DNA from: Codonopsis lanceolata
Taxonomy: Eukaryota; Streptophyta; Magnoliopsida; Asterales; Campanulaceae
Direction of reading: 5' to 3'
NCBI GenBank assembly: GCA_013146195.2
Contig: CM028377.1
Location: forward strand, 173,919,231-173,983,230
DNA: 64,000 nucleotides
The notes below the pieces were generated by a model that worked only from the letters and a program-made list of their open reading frames with translations, was not told where the DNA came from and made no database searches. How positions within the stretch are numbered: the first letter of the stretch is position 1; each line of letters opens with the position of its first letter. Positions 43,466 to 55,103 of the stretch are shown here, piece after piece. The translations under genes and the position numbers were made by a program.

Positions 43466-45454
43466 AGGAGCCATTTCGGCCGAGCGCGAGGCCCAGACTT
43501 ATGAGCCTCGATTGAGCTCGATTTCCTGGTGGTCCACGTGATACATCGTTACTGACTTCATATGAGTCACACGTAGCTACATATATTTGGGCTGGTAAAG
43601 AAGAACGTGGTATTCTAAAATGCCACAATCACACACAGAAGTTGCTTAATTGGGTCATTCCTACTGGCGAAGATTCGAGGGTATTTCGGGATATGGTCAG
43701 GGGCAGTGCGCTTAGTAGACTAAGGCATGTATGCTATGATGATGTGAACAAGGTCTTAGTTTCTGCTTTCGTGGAACGATGGCATCCAGAGACTAACAGT
43801 TTCCATATGCCTTTCGGGGAGATGACCATTAGTTTAGACGATGTGTTTTGTCTGCTCGGTCTTCCTATTGTGGGTGATCCATTAGCTTGTGCTAGGGATG
43901 TTGATGCCTCATATGTGAGTGAGATGTTGGGAGTGTCACTTGAGGAGGTTTTTGAGGGCATGGGAAATAAGAGGGGGCTTGGTGACATTGAATCGAGTGG
44001 CTACGTGTGAGGTTTAATGATGATGTCACGTCTGAGGATGAGTTTAGGGTGGGTTGTGCTGTGAGGGCATACTTCTTATTGATCTTGGGTTGCACTATAT
44101 TTGCTGATAAGAGCGGGACCCGTGTACCTATTGCATACTTAGAGTGGCTTGAGGATCTTGAAAATCTAGATACTTATGCGTGAACCGCCACCCTTGCATA
44201 TTTATATACGCAGCTAGGACAAGCATCTAGGTATAACACGAAGCAGATAGCTGGTTCCATGGCATTACTTGAGGTAATAATTATAATTATTCTATAGTTT
44301 TATGTTGTGTATTTACTATTAAAGTTAAAATGTTTTATTTGATATTTTAATCTTTAAAAATGTATATTTTATTGCTTTTCAGCGTGGATCTACTTGCGGT
44401 TTCCATATCTCCGAGGCCACCACATAATGTTGATTACAAGTCTAGATACCCGCTTGCACGTAGGTGGATCCCGCAAGGGAATCGTGGACGGGACCGCTTA
44501 TTAGCATCACGTGAGCAATTAGATAGACCGACGAGCCGTGACGTGAGTATACGTATTTTTCTATCAATTTCAACAACTTTTTAATATTAGGTTTCGTATT
44601 GAAAGTTTTTGACTTTTGTTGGTCTATTGTTTTAGGTTGACCGGCTTCCTTACGACGGTAAGGTCGTGGACCGGTTTCCATGGCATCGATTGCCACGTAT
44701 CTAGGATGCATCTGAGATGGGCTATGTTGTCGAGCCATACCATCCGCATAGAGTCCTTCGACAGCTCGGGCATGTGCAAACGATTCGAGGACGCTATTGC
44801 TCAATCGCGCCCTCGAGATAACTCAAGGCCTTGCATACGAGGCTAGGTTTTGGGTACTGTTGACGCCGATAGCCATCTCCTATCGAAGAACGGCGGCGGC
44901 AGCGTGTCTACGTACGCTTGGGATTGTGCTCTCGGTTATTTAGGCGGCAGGGAGCGTTCACATGTAGTCGCATGCCCGTGGTAGGACGATCCGCATTCGT
45001 TAACACCACTACGACCGATGACGTTGTGAGGACTATGATTGATATTGGAGTTGTGAGGACTATGATTGATCCAGTGGAGATCCGGTGACCGATCTATACC
45101 ATATGTGGACTTGGGCTCATTGCTTGATAGAGTGCACACGCTTATCAACGGTCCTGATGACACGGGACCGCCTCATAGGAGGAATAGTGATGTGGACTAT
45201 GTTTATGTTTTTTTAATGTTATGAATTGTAAAATAGTTTTTAGTATTTTTGTGGTAATGAAATTTTTAGCAAACTTTGTATAGACTATGCTTTTTGTGTG
45301 GCTTGGTTTTCATGTTATTTTCTTATTGACTTGACTTTGTATAACATAGGACATTTCATAGCAACATAAAAGAAGCATTAGCGCATCTACCTAATATCAT
45401 ACATAATTTAAATGGGACGCTCAAATACATGTTTTTAATATAATACAATCGGAA

Positions 45455-47482
45455 CTACTCCAAATGTATACTATCGAACTACTACCAACAACTCTAGTCG
45501 AGCCTCTGATTCACTATACGAAAGTTGTCGATTAATATATAGTAATTTCCACGCATTAGCGACCGACGAGCAATTCCGTCCCAAACCCATGGCATGTGGT
45601 AAAGGGTAACCATCACGTAAAAAACCTACAAATAAATTGAGATGTCATTCAATAAATAATTTAAACCAAATAATATGTCAACCAATTGTAAATAAGTGAA
45701 GTAAAGCAATCGAAAGTGATCAAACCCGAATAAAGTGATCACCGCTTACTCTTCCGATACAAATAATATACAAATAATATGTGGATCATTCGGGGTGCGG
45801 TCCTCAATGGTAAGTAAGTGAAGCAGTTGTTTTCTATCTAATACCATGAAAGCAATGTTGTAATATGATGCCACCAAATGTCCCATATCATTTGCATCAA
45901 ACCAATATGCCTTGGGAGCACTAATGTCGTTATATTGTAAACTCGCTCACTTTAGGCACACGACATGCTCAATTAAGATACGTGTGTATAATTCCCTGGT
46001 TTGACATCAACTCCATCGACAAGTCCGTCAACCCTCGGCTCCATGACTATTCATTTCTATACATAAACCCACTACACGAAAACCACAATGACCGTCACCA
46101 ATGATATTCGCCGTGCCCAATATGAAAGGCCGAATTCCTTCGAATTGTCGGACGTAATTACCACTAGCTTTCCTGCCTCACGTGGTCGCACAACCTATTG
46201 AAAGTTAAAAGCAGATTAAATTCATAATGTATATATATAGCAAACCTTATATAGCAATCCTTGAAATATAAGAAGATTAATACCGAATCTTTTCGCTAAG
46301 CCGGGCAAGCCTAGTGAGCATGGGAGGTTCTTTGCGATGGACCAACCTCGTATAACAATCCTTGATCACAAGGGGAGCAACTATCTATCATCGACTCCAC
46401 ATGCTCAAACAAACTTCGGATCACGCTTGGTTGATTTATCTTTTTTACCTTCGCGAGCTTCGGGACGACCACGAGTGCGCTTCATCTGTGGAACAATCAA
46501 GGAGTTTGTTCTCGCGTCTTTTCACCTCCATCATTCTTTTAATGATTAACAACTTTTCGATCTCGGGGGCGTTCTCATAATATTCACGAATCTCATCATA
46601 CGTGCTATTGAATCGATTGTCCATATCGGCTTCAAACTTCAACATTCTCGAGGAGTAGGTAACATATCTAATTTCCTCCAAAATGAATCAACACGATCAA
46701 GGGAATTGGACGGTCATTTCTTATATACTCGGCAATCTCATGGCGACAAGGCAGCCGCATGTTTTCGAAGTACACAACCACACAACAACGGGTCTATATA
46801 ACCATCTTCAGGTATATTAGTCATCTCATTGTATATCAGACTCAATGCATGAGTAGACACCAAACCTCGAAGTTGTTGAAATATAACTGATTTGTATTTC
46901 GGAAGAACGTATGGGCTTTTAAGTGAATGACACCTTGATTGCAATGTGAGATGTCTCAATCGGGGTGTGCAACTGTCTCAACATGTCTCAAAGTCACCTT
47001 GACTTGATTTCAACTGTCTTTTAAAAGCGCATGTTGACTCTCCACCCTAAAATAAGATACAATTAATATTTCTATTACATGACAAAATTTATGGAAAACA
47101 ATGAAATGTTGAAAACATTTAAATACCTGCTTGTTGTGTTGTTGTCGAAGTGCATTACATTATTAGTCCAACCAGACACAAACCTTTCCTTGTACGGCCG
47201 TATCCATTGCTTCATGGCGTACTCAACGCAGCAGGATAATCAATAAAATCCATCGAAACCTCTTCGGTATTCTTCATATATGTGCTCATTTTTTTGCATC
47301 CACCAAAAATTCCAACAGATGGTAAATTGATCCCATTGCACTTTTGTGCGAAAGTATTTCTTACAATTCGCAAGGATGTTTTTGTTGATATGCCATCGAC
47401 AAAGTAAATGTTGGGAGGTAGGAAAAGTTACCTCAATTGCATTCATTAACGCAAGATCTCATCGCGGGCTATTATTATCACC
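45455..47482 (-). pseudogene. FAR1/MULE transposase with OTU domain, copy 2, 5' part lost in gap
   Basis: Minus-strand counterpart of the transposase in copy 1, from the TAG at 45457-45455 up to the gap. The OTU C-terminal part, SWIM region (CGCVLRKHAAALS, already shifted) and the piece NAIEVTFPTSQHLLCRWHINKN of the catalytic core are visible. The first catalytic Asp and the FAR1 region lie in the gap. Many small indels relative to copy 1 break the frame. Confidence 0.75.
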
Positions 47483-47582
47483 NNNNNNNNNNNNNNNNNN
47501 NNNNNNNNNNNNNNNNNNNNNNNNNNNNNNNNNNNNNNNNNNNNNNNNNNNNNNNNNNNNNNNNNNNNNNNNNNNNNNNNNN
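47483..47582. other. Scaffold gap (100 N)
   Basis: Exactly 100 N, a conventional placeholder for a gap of unknown size. It separates the truncated MULE copy 2 from the truncated Sirevirus, so their adjacency is not established. Confidence 1.
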
Positions 47583-47640
47583 GTGTCTTGAGCAGCTAAC
47601 CGTCCAGGTACCAGATGTCTTTGTTTTCTCGATTCTATAG
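47583..47640 (-). pseudogene. Sirevirus protease start (broken active-site motif)
   Basis: WYLD is followed by a frameshifted remnant of the Asp-Ser-Gly-Cys-Ser-Arg-His motif (an extra TAG-containing stretch), then the gap. The copia aspartic protease is thus interrupted. Confidence 0.6.
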
Positions 47641-48450
47641 CCATGAAGCAATCCTGAAAAAGAATTAAAGCAACAAGGTCCCTTTTATTTCTTTTTGGGT
47701 CCTAAGGATTAGCAACTTTGGAACCCATACCTGCCTAACCTTGAGAGAACTAGGTCTCTTAGATCTTGAGTGAACCTTAGCAGTATTCTCGGGGGCCGAT
47801 GGCCTAGCAATTGCAAGAATGACATAAGTGGAAATTCCATGTAGAACTTAGTGACCTTAATCGAGGAGTGATTATGAATATCCTTTTTCTTGACATTCAT
47901 TCTTGGTTCACCTTGCTTGTTGACGGTAGACTTAATTGGTTTCTTTTGATCTTCCTAGGTTATCACTGCATTTAGCTTTAGCTAGTCGTTGATTACCTTT
48001 TAGAGGATTCAGAGGATACCTTTACGTTTACTTTCAACAGTAGGGAGCCTGCTCGCTTCATAGACAAACTTGATAGTCACCGGTAGAGATTTGTAGGTCT
48101 ACCGCCAGAATCTTTGCCTTAGCAGTTGTTGCCGCGTGACTTTAGTTTCTCTCTACCGTTACTTTTTAGGTTTCTCATTTGAATCACTATCTTGGCTTTT
48201 CCTTTCGAACTTTGGGGTAAACATAAGGAACACTTGAATAGCCAAGGCCTTGTTTCCTTTATTTCCAATGTCTGCTTAGAGAAAGATATATCATTAGCCT
48301 CTGAGGATTCTCCTTCTCCGTGATCGATGGAATGTCATAAGGGCACATCCGAATATCCTACGATTTATCATTACTAGATTTTTGGCTTGAAAGGATTTTT
48401 CGAAGGCATCTTGGAGCTATTCAGTCAATTGTCTTTGCAAGGAAATTTCT
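47641..48450 (-). pseudogene. Sirevirus gag-pol linker region, degenerate
   Basis: Minus-strand Lys-rich, Pro-rich sequence (VKKKDIHNHSSI) with frameshifts between the acidic region and the protease. It also contains the motif pair CACCGGTAG and GTCTACCG found in the LTR. Confidence 0.45.
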
Positions 48451-49024
48451 CTAGGTCAAGTCCTTTGATGTGCTCATTAGACATTCAATTTTGTCACAAA
48501 GGAATTTGTTTTCTCCTTTGAGCTTGATACTTTCTTGTTGACAGCTATTGAGAGTTTGAATCTCAGCTGCCATCAGAGATTTCTCAGCAGTAAGTTTCTC
48601 ACAGTTCTTGACAAGTTTAACATAGGCTACTCTAAAGGAATTAAATTCTTCAAGCATATCTTGATTATCCTTGAGAAGTTCTTCCATACTGAAGTTCTCA
48701 CTGTTGATCTCACTTTTGTCTAGGGGACTGGGTGAGAATTTGATTTCATTTTCAGAGTCATAGGTAGGATCTGAGTCATGAGCTATTAAGCATATGTTAG
48801 CTTGCTCACACTCATCCTCTTCCTCTTTTGAATCAGTCTCAAACCATGTAGCAACCTGTTTGTCTTCTACGTCTTCCGCCAACATACCATTTTGTTTTTG
48901 AAATTTTCTATAAGAAGGTTTTCGGTATGCTTCAAATTTTGGCTTAGGACATTTGGAAGCAAATGACTGTGTTTTCTACAATTGTAACACACAAGCTCTT
49001 CCTTAGATGAGCTTTCACCAGTCT
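48451..49024 (-). pseudogene. Sirevirus gag C-terminus: zinc knuckle and coiled-coil region
   Basis: A Cys-x-x-Cys knuckle (CYNCRK) starts near 48990, but a one-base shift follows. In the restored frame the conserved Gly-His is changed, so the CCHC set is incomplete. Then an acidic segment (EDVEDKQVATWFE) and a long coiled coil (EELLKDNQDMLEEFNSF, ENKFLCDKIECL) of the type usual in Sirevirus gag. Confidence 0.65.
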
Positions 49025-49025
49025 T

Positions 49026-49895
49026 TTAAAAAGGTTGTTGGTGTGTGTTCTTCCTTCCATATTTTGCAAATTTTTGAAAACATTTTACAAACATAGCAAA
49101 TTGTTCATCTGAGAGGAATTCGTTTTCATAGGAGGAAGTGGAAGGTTTGTTTTCAACAGTGATTTCTTCTTGGACCATGGCTGGCAAGGACACAGTTCTG
49201 AACTGTTTGTCTTGCTCTAGAGCTTGATTTACTTCGAGCTCATAAACCTTCAAACTTGCGTAGAGACTACGGAGAGTCATCTCATTTAAGTTTTTGGATT
49301 CTTTCATAGCCGTGGTCTTAACATGCCATAAGCTACCTGGAGAGCCTAGAAACCTCATGTTCATTTCCTTTTTGTCATAAGTTTTACCAAGAGAAAAGCA
49401 GCTATTCATTACCTCACTGAAGCGATCGTATGCTTGTCTCAAGGTTTCTTTTGGATCCTTTTTGAAGGAATCAAACTGCTGGATGTATGTGTACTTTCTG
49501 TTATCTCTTGTGTCTTGGTCTCCTTCCAAGTATTCTACAAGAGCTTCCCACATCTCTTTTGCAGTTGTACATCGAATCACTTGCTGGTATGTGCTTGTGT
49601 CTAGAAAGCTAGTAATTATATTAATTTCCTTACTGTCAAGCTCTACCAGTTTTCTGTCGTCCTCTGTCCATTCTGATTCTTCTTTGGGAACTTCTGCAGG
49701 ATTCCCAGCGATGGAGGCTAGAAGGTTGGGCTTCATTGGTACATGTTGACCTGCAGTAACGCACTTCCATAATCTGTTGTCAATAGAGTTCATAAATCGC
49801 ATTACCTTGTCCTTCCATACATCGAAATGGCCTTCGTCCAATATTGGGACGTGGTTCGCATTAGATGTAGGCAGCATGTAGTGTGTTTGTGCCAT
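49026..49895 (-). pseudogene. Sirevirus gag (capsid/UBN2 region)
   Basis: A 289-codon open frame from the ATG at 49895-49893 to a TAA (49026-49028). It holds the DUF4219/UBN2-type capsid module: FDVWKDKVMRFMNSID, LDTSTYQQVIRCTTAKEMWEALV, YIQQFDSFKKDPKETLRQAYDRF, MNMRFLGSPGSLWHVK. The product forms retrotransposon particles in the cytoplasm. The TAA sits where the frame normally continues into the zinc knuckle, so the protein is truncated. The start is 69 bases downstream of the LTR edge, with the primer-binding site between. Confidence 0.85.
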
Positions 49896-49950
49896 TGAAT
49901 CGAATCTCTCAAGAGTTTAATCTCGGAAAAACTTGTTTTCAAAGAGTAAG

Positions 49951-49962
49951 GCTCTGATACCA
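49951..49962 (-). promoter_or_regulatory. Primer-binding site for initiator tRNA-Met
   Basis: Minus strand TGGTATCAGAGC, the standard plant LTR-retrotransposon primer-binding site, two bases inside the LTR end. Confidence 0.95.
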
Positions 49963-49964
49963 AT

Positions 49965-51212
49965 TGTGGGTCCCAACGGGCACAATAATAAGCTAGAAGG
50001 GGGGTTGAATAGCTTATTATATACTTAAAAACTTTTAAGTAAGTTCTTTGAAAGGTACTTACAATCTATTGAAAAGATTGAAGTAGCGGAAGACTTTCAA
50101 AGTAGCTGTTTCAAGTCTGCCGATAAGGACTACCGGTAGACCTTTGACAAGTTACTTAAGTTCTGCTGTGAAAAGGATAAAGATAACTAAAGTAATAAAC
50201 AGTTCAAACAGTAGACAAACAATAAAGAAATAACACAAGTAATTTGGGATGGTTCATACTATAAAGAGTGCTACGTCCACCACCAAGGCAGTTAACCTTA
50301 GATTTAAATAGTTCACTATGTTTTCCACTAGATCTATTACAAGGAATATTCCTAATGGATCGTGTACAAAATATTGACTTGTGTTTGGGGTCTAAGGAAT
50401 TAAACATATGTGTAAACAAGATATTTAATTAGTGCAGAAGAATAGCTTTAAGAATGAAAACAACAAGAAGTAAAATAATGAGTCTTGATGAACAACTTCT
50501 TGTTGTTGACGAGGACTTCTAGATCTGTTTAGGATCTCTTGAATGCACTGAGCAGTAAGACTTAGAGTTGTAGAGTTTCAGAGCAATTCTTCAAGTATTC
50601 GATGTCATTCTCTTCAGTCTTTAATTGCCGCATTTATAGCAGGTGCAATCTTGAAAGCCATTGGAGAAGACGAAGACGTTAACAGCTCTATTACGAATGC
50701 ATTAAATGCATGGGGCTGTCAGTCAAGAAATTCGTTTTCACTGATATCTAGAGCAGGGAATGATTTCTGAGATTTTCTAAAAGTGGGGCAACTGTGTCGA
50801 TTCGAGAGTTGTTACGCATGAGGTGACACCGCTTTCCTCGCTTTCATCGCTCGATCGCGAAAAGTCTTCCCGCTTTAAAGCTCGTCGGGATTGAGGTGTT
50901 AGGGAATGTCTCAATTTAAATTCAAACTGATAAGGATAAATTTAAATTGATTCATCCTGGAATGCTTGACTCGACACGTCATGATCTAGACCGAGTGTAG
51001 ACAAGGTCTGCCGATTGTGAGCTGGAGCAGGTCTTCCGGTGAAGCTTTGAAAAGGTCTTTCGCTGAACCTGTGAAGCCCTATAAAAGCTAAACTTGGGCA
51101 AAGTTCTATACACAGTTGCCACGCTAATCGATACGCAGCCCGATTAGCCACTGAAGTATAAAACTAGGGTAATGAATGAACATATATAAATCTTACTTAA
51201 TAAGAATCAACA
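49965..51212 (-). repeat. Sirevirus 5' LTR (1248 bp)
   Basis: In sense starts TGTTGATTCTTATTAAGT and ends GGGACCCACA. TATA box TATAAATG near 50630 (minus). Repeated GTCTGCCG/GTCTACCGGT-type motifs occur at 50115-50145 and 51005-51065, also seen in the solo LTR at 6946. Confidence 0.85.
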
Positions 51213-52312
51213 GGGCAATATCTTGCGAGATCGGCACACTCATGTGTCCAATCTTCCTCCCACCACTGTAAGTTTCTTTCTTTTTCGGGATTTTTCCTGG
51301 CTATACTTCAGATCTGCTAAATTTCTGCACTATTTGGAACTTTTAGAGCACTCCTGACTTTGTTAGTAATGCATATGCATGTCCTATTTATGCCTAAATG
51401 ATGTAATTAAGTAGTGATGCATGAAATTTATATGATTTATTTTTGCGAGGCATGATTGAACTAGTGGTCACTATTTGACCCTACTATGCATGATTTATGT
51501 TCTAAATGCAAATGAGGCTATATGATGCATGTTTTACACTAAAATATATTTTTGCATGCAATAGAATCACGAGACGGACTTTTCGGAATACAATTTAAAT
51601 TTTTTCGAAACGCATTTTCGAGCATATTTTGGATAAAAATGGGACAAAACAGATATATTTCATGCCTTTAGATTCGTTTTTCATGCATGCAAATGCTGCA
51701 GGGACATAGTAAATTCCATAAAAATATTTATTGGACAATGAAATGCATATAATTGATGCATGAATTACTCTATTCGATGCAGATGCTATGCAGAACAATT
51801 ATAAGATGATGCATGAATATTTTCATATCTTATTATGTACATGGTAAATGCAGTTTAACATGCACCTTTATGATGCTCAGGATGCAAGAATGGCTTATTT
51901 AAATGCAAAACAAATTACACATATTTTTTCTTCTTTTTGTTTGTTTTTTTTTAATTATTATTTTTGAAAGAATGTAAAAGAATATGGTACGTATGTACAA
52001 CATATAGATTCCTTTTTTTTCGCATAAAAGAATGACATTTAACGAAACTAAATGTTTATTTACATGTGAATTTATGTACACGTATAGAAATAGTATGTGT
52101 TTACTTACATTAAAAAATTATTATTATTATATATTTTTTTATTTCATGAACAAAGTGTTTTTTTTTAGCATTTGGCAAAATTTTAAAATTTATGAAGCAC
52201 AATGCATGCAACATGTTTATTATCTATTCATATTTATTTATTAAAAGACTGTACAGAGAAGAAAAATAAGGATAGAAGACTTACCTTTTTTCTTCTTCTT
52301 CTTTTTTTTTAG
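51213..52312 (+). other. AT-rich intron-like stretch before the antisense PMD gene
   Basis: A short coding-like piece ends in a donor (CCACT|GTAAGT near 51270). About 1 kb of AT-rich sequence with no gene follows, up to the acceptor TTTTTTTAG at 52311. Probably the first intron of the PMD gene; an upstream exon may have been cut by the Sirevirus. Confidence 0.4.
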
Positions 52313-54207
52313 ATTCGCAGGCAATTCACGAGGGTGCGGGCAACATGTGCTAATGTCGCTGAGATTTACACCATGTTGCCCGAGGCGGCGCAGCTATTGG
52401 TGGAGGGCTACGGTCTTGGTGTCTTTATGCATTCTTTCACCCATTTCACCAGCTACTTGCCCATCTTTGATATGCTCAGGGACTTCTGGTGGGACACCAC
52501 CCATACCTTTCACTTCAGTTGGGGGGAGGCGACCATGACCCCGTGCGACTTCGCCGCGATCACGGGCATTCCTACCAGCATAGGGGAGACCCTGGCTCCT
52601 GATTTCACTCTTCGTCGACGTAAGGAGGAGGTAGTGGACCTCCTGGGTTTTGAGCCGGAATTTAAATCGACGGATGAGATTCTTATCGGCAAATGCTCGA
52701 ATTGGCTTTCAAGAATGCCTGTGCCGCCGATGATGTTGCCGCCGTGACTCAAGTGGCTAGAGCGTTTCTATTTTTCTTTCTTGGCACATCGCTCTTTGCC
52801 AACTCCTCTACTTCCCTGAGGGTTTCCGTCCTAGCTTGTCTGGCAGATTTTGATCGGATCCCTTTATATGACTGTGGACAGGCAGACTTGGCTGAGTCAT
52901 ATGCTTCCATGGATAGGGCCTGCCGTAATGACTCGCCGACTCTGAATGGATTCGCCCCGGCGTAGGAGGTACATGCCTTTTTTTTTTATTTACATATATT
53001 TTCCAGTATATATTTTTCTTTTGCTCTCTTCTTTTTTATTGATAACATATATATATATATATATATATTATTTATTTATTTTTTTTTTTTTTTTTTTGCA
53101 GGACTAGGCCTTCTCATTTTTCACATTTTCGTCGGGTCCTCTCATTCGACGAGTTTACCAGCCTCCGTACTTATCCCAGTACGTTGATAATAACAGGGTT
53201 GATCCGACTGAGGACGGTGGTTGCATGGATAGGGAAAGAGTGTGCTGGAGCGGATTGTTAGCTCGAGTCTTGGTACGGTGCACTTCCTTCCTTGGGAGGG
53301 TCTGGAGGGCCATTATGTTGTTACTTTGATGCTCAGCCTCTGCCGGATACTGATGGTTTCCATTATGGTGGATTCTTTATATATGGGCGAGCGGGTGAAC
53401 CGTCAGCATCAGTCTGTTCTAGTAGCTGCAGTGGTGCCTCCTCGGCCTCCTTTCTGGGTGATAGAGCCCGATCGACTACCCAACAAGTATCAGTACTTGG
53501 CGAAATACCTCATGCCAGCGACAAACTATCCAGTGATGGCGTATGAGGATTTCTTGAGATTAGTGTTGCATCCCCCTTTTCCTGCTCCTGTTGCGCCCAG
53601 GCGGCATTCTGATGCTTCTACCAAGCCAAGGTCGTCTACTTCATCTCTCGATGAGAACCTGATGTTTACAGAGCCTGATGATGTCTTCTCTACTTTCCAG
53701 TATCAGTGGGGAGGTGGCATGGTAGAGCAGGTTCTCCCTGATGTCGAGATTCCATAGGAGCGTCGTGTCCCGGAGCAGGCTCGTTCGGTAGACACGTTTA
53801 CCTTTATTGTCTCTCTTCTACATTTTTTTTTTCTATATGTATTTTTTTTATACATGTACACACTTATTTTTTTTATTTTTATTTTTTGAGACTAACATAT
53901 TTCCCTTTTTTTTTTCTTCTTTATACTTTTCTTTTTATTTTTGTAGGTGAACGTGTCCACTTATAAGAAGCTGCTGCGGGGCTTTTTCAGTATCAGCAAG
54001 CTTTATCAGAAACTTGCTGATGAATTTTCTTGCAAAGGGAGCAGCACAGCGCGGCGGCCCAGACGTCGAGATGATGATGATGACGATGATGATGTCGGGT
54101 CGAGCCGCGGCCGGGGCAGAGGTCGGGGATACAGAATCGGTGGCACAACAGGTCCCAGGGTCATGGGTGGTGGCCTTAACAGGAGTCAGTCGTCCCGAGC
54201 ACATTAG
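52313..54207 (+). pseudogene. PMD-like antisense gene of the Tat/Retand-type gypsy element
   Basis: Exons about 52313-52968, 53101-53757 and 53947-54207, separated by T-rich introns with GT/AG borders. Exon 1 has a PMD core distinct from the MULE versions (MRATCANVAEIYTMLPEAA, WDTTHTFHFSWGEATMTPCD, FAAITGIP, VARAFLFFFLGTSLF). Exon 2 continues it (EGLEGHYV, MPATNYPVMAYEDFLRLVL), and exon 3 ends with an Asp-octad and an Arg-Gly-rich tail (SSRGRGRGRGYR). It runs opposite to the gag-pol at 57.3-63.2 kb, like the extra antisense ORFs of Tat-lineage elements. Frameshifts (about 52690, 53400) and a TAG (52963-52965) disable it. Function unknown. Confidence 0.65.
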
Positions 54208-54314
54208 CTTCGGATTCCTGCGAATATTAGTATCTTTTTTTCTTTTTTGTATATATTATTTTTTTGTAGAAGAAACATATACAGACATTATGGTATAATG
54301 CAATATAAATGTAT

Positions 54315-54702
54315 GAATGCAATATATTACACATGCAAAACTAAATTCACACGGAAAATAAAACTATATCAGACATCTAAAGGGTAATGGCACAATGTAT
54401 TATAAGAAAGGGGGTTTATGAGAATACACCTTTGGGTCGGAGTGGGCTTTTTAGGTGATATCGAAACAGGAAAATGGCTGCATCCCTTATTATTTCGGTG
54501 CCCTGTGTGAATGCAATATATTACACATGCAAAACTAAATTCACACGGAAAATAAAACTATATCAGACATCTAAAGGGTAATGGCACAATGTATTATAAG
54601 AAAGGGGGTTTATGAGAATACACCTTTGGGTCGGAGTGGGCTTTTTAGGTGATATCGAAACAGGAAAATGGCTGCATCCCTTATTATTTCGGTGCCCTGT
54701 GG
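54315..54702. repeat. Perfect 194-bp tandem duplication
   Basis: Units 54315-54508 and 54509-54702 are identical except for the last base. They lie between the two antisense genes. Very recent duplication or an assembly effect. Confidence 0.95.
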
Positions 54703-55103
54703 CTATTGAGCCCGTGCTCGTAGCCACCTTTCATAGCTTTTCTTTCTTTCTCGCAATCAGTCACAGGAACAGCGGAGTGTCGGATCATTAAACCGGGATA
54801 CCAGGCAGAAATTTCACAGCACAGTGGAGACACTTGGCGCGGCTATAAGGGGGCTATGGCACGGCGCCAAGGGGCTTCCTTGGTGGTGCCATAGATTCCT
54901 CTGTGCAGCCACTGTTCACTTTACTATTCACGCACTGTGCGCTGAACTGTCTGTTTTCTCAATTTTCGGTATAAATTCAGATGGAGATCAGTCTGATTCT
55001 TCACCAATTCACTTCGTTCTTTTTCTTTAAAACATACCAGCTTCTTCCTGTCCTGCCATTACTCTTCTTAGTCGCATAAAATCCCTTGCATCTCTCTTTA
55101 TAA
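54703..55103 (+). promoter_or_regulatory. Putative promoter and leader of the DUF7745-like gene
   Basis: GC-richer sequence with CACGGCGCC/GGCGCGGCTATAAGGG (TATA-like at about 54841), then leader rich in TTCTTTT before the ATG at 55104. Inferred from position only. Confidence 0.3.

Larger units (their letters stand above)
42699..45224 (+). pseudogene. PMD protein gene of MULE copy 2
   Basis: Predicted exons: 42699-42714, 43190-44273, 44383-44542, 44636-45224. The N-terminal part is cleaner than copy 1: exon 1 (Met-Ser-Ser-Ser-Ile) joins in phase to KVLRNVYTRKKVTASARKEM, then a repeat region rich in EHGQGQTFEPQIGQGQ, then the PMD core. A frameshift falls after RPRLMSLD near 43512, where the other frame continues with the core (IWAGKEERG, VLVSAFVERWHPETN, FGEMTISLDDV). 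More shifts lie near 43980 and 44180. End codon TGA 45222-45224 follows a Val-Asp-Tyr-rich tail. Same product type as in copy 1. Confidence 0.75.
42337..47482. mobile_element. PMD/OTU-type MULE, copy 2, truncated by assembly gap
   Basis: Begins GGGAGGGGATATTCACACC like copy 1 and aligns with it almost base for base through the PMD gene, intergenic space and most of the transposase, in the same orientation. The last about 20 bases before the N run depart from copy 1. The right end is missing, so no TSD can be checked. The two copies differ by many 1-4-base indels. Confidence 0.85.
47583..51212 (-). mobile_element. Sirevirus-type Ty1/copia retrotransposon, 5' part only
   Basis: Reading the minus strand: 5' LTR 51212-49965, primer-binding site complementary to initiator tRNA-Met, gag, Cys-rich knuckle, an acidic gag C-terminal/linker region and the beginning of the protease. 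Integrase, reverse transcriptase, RNase H and 3' LTR are beyond the gap. The long gag with this start (DEGHFDVWKDKVMRFM) and the LTR edge GAAGGGGGGTTGAATAG point to the Sirevirus (Maximus/SIRE) lineage. The right flank GGGCA is the presumed TSD half. Confidence 0.85.

Noticed and set aside
43168..43474. Leu/Pro- and Ala/His-rich minus frames
   Set aside because: Antisense of the Gly-Gln repeat of the PMD protein.
47346..47644. Frames spanning the N run
   Set aside because: Contain the gap; not interpretable.
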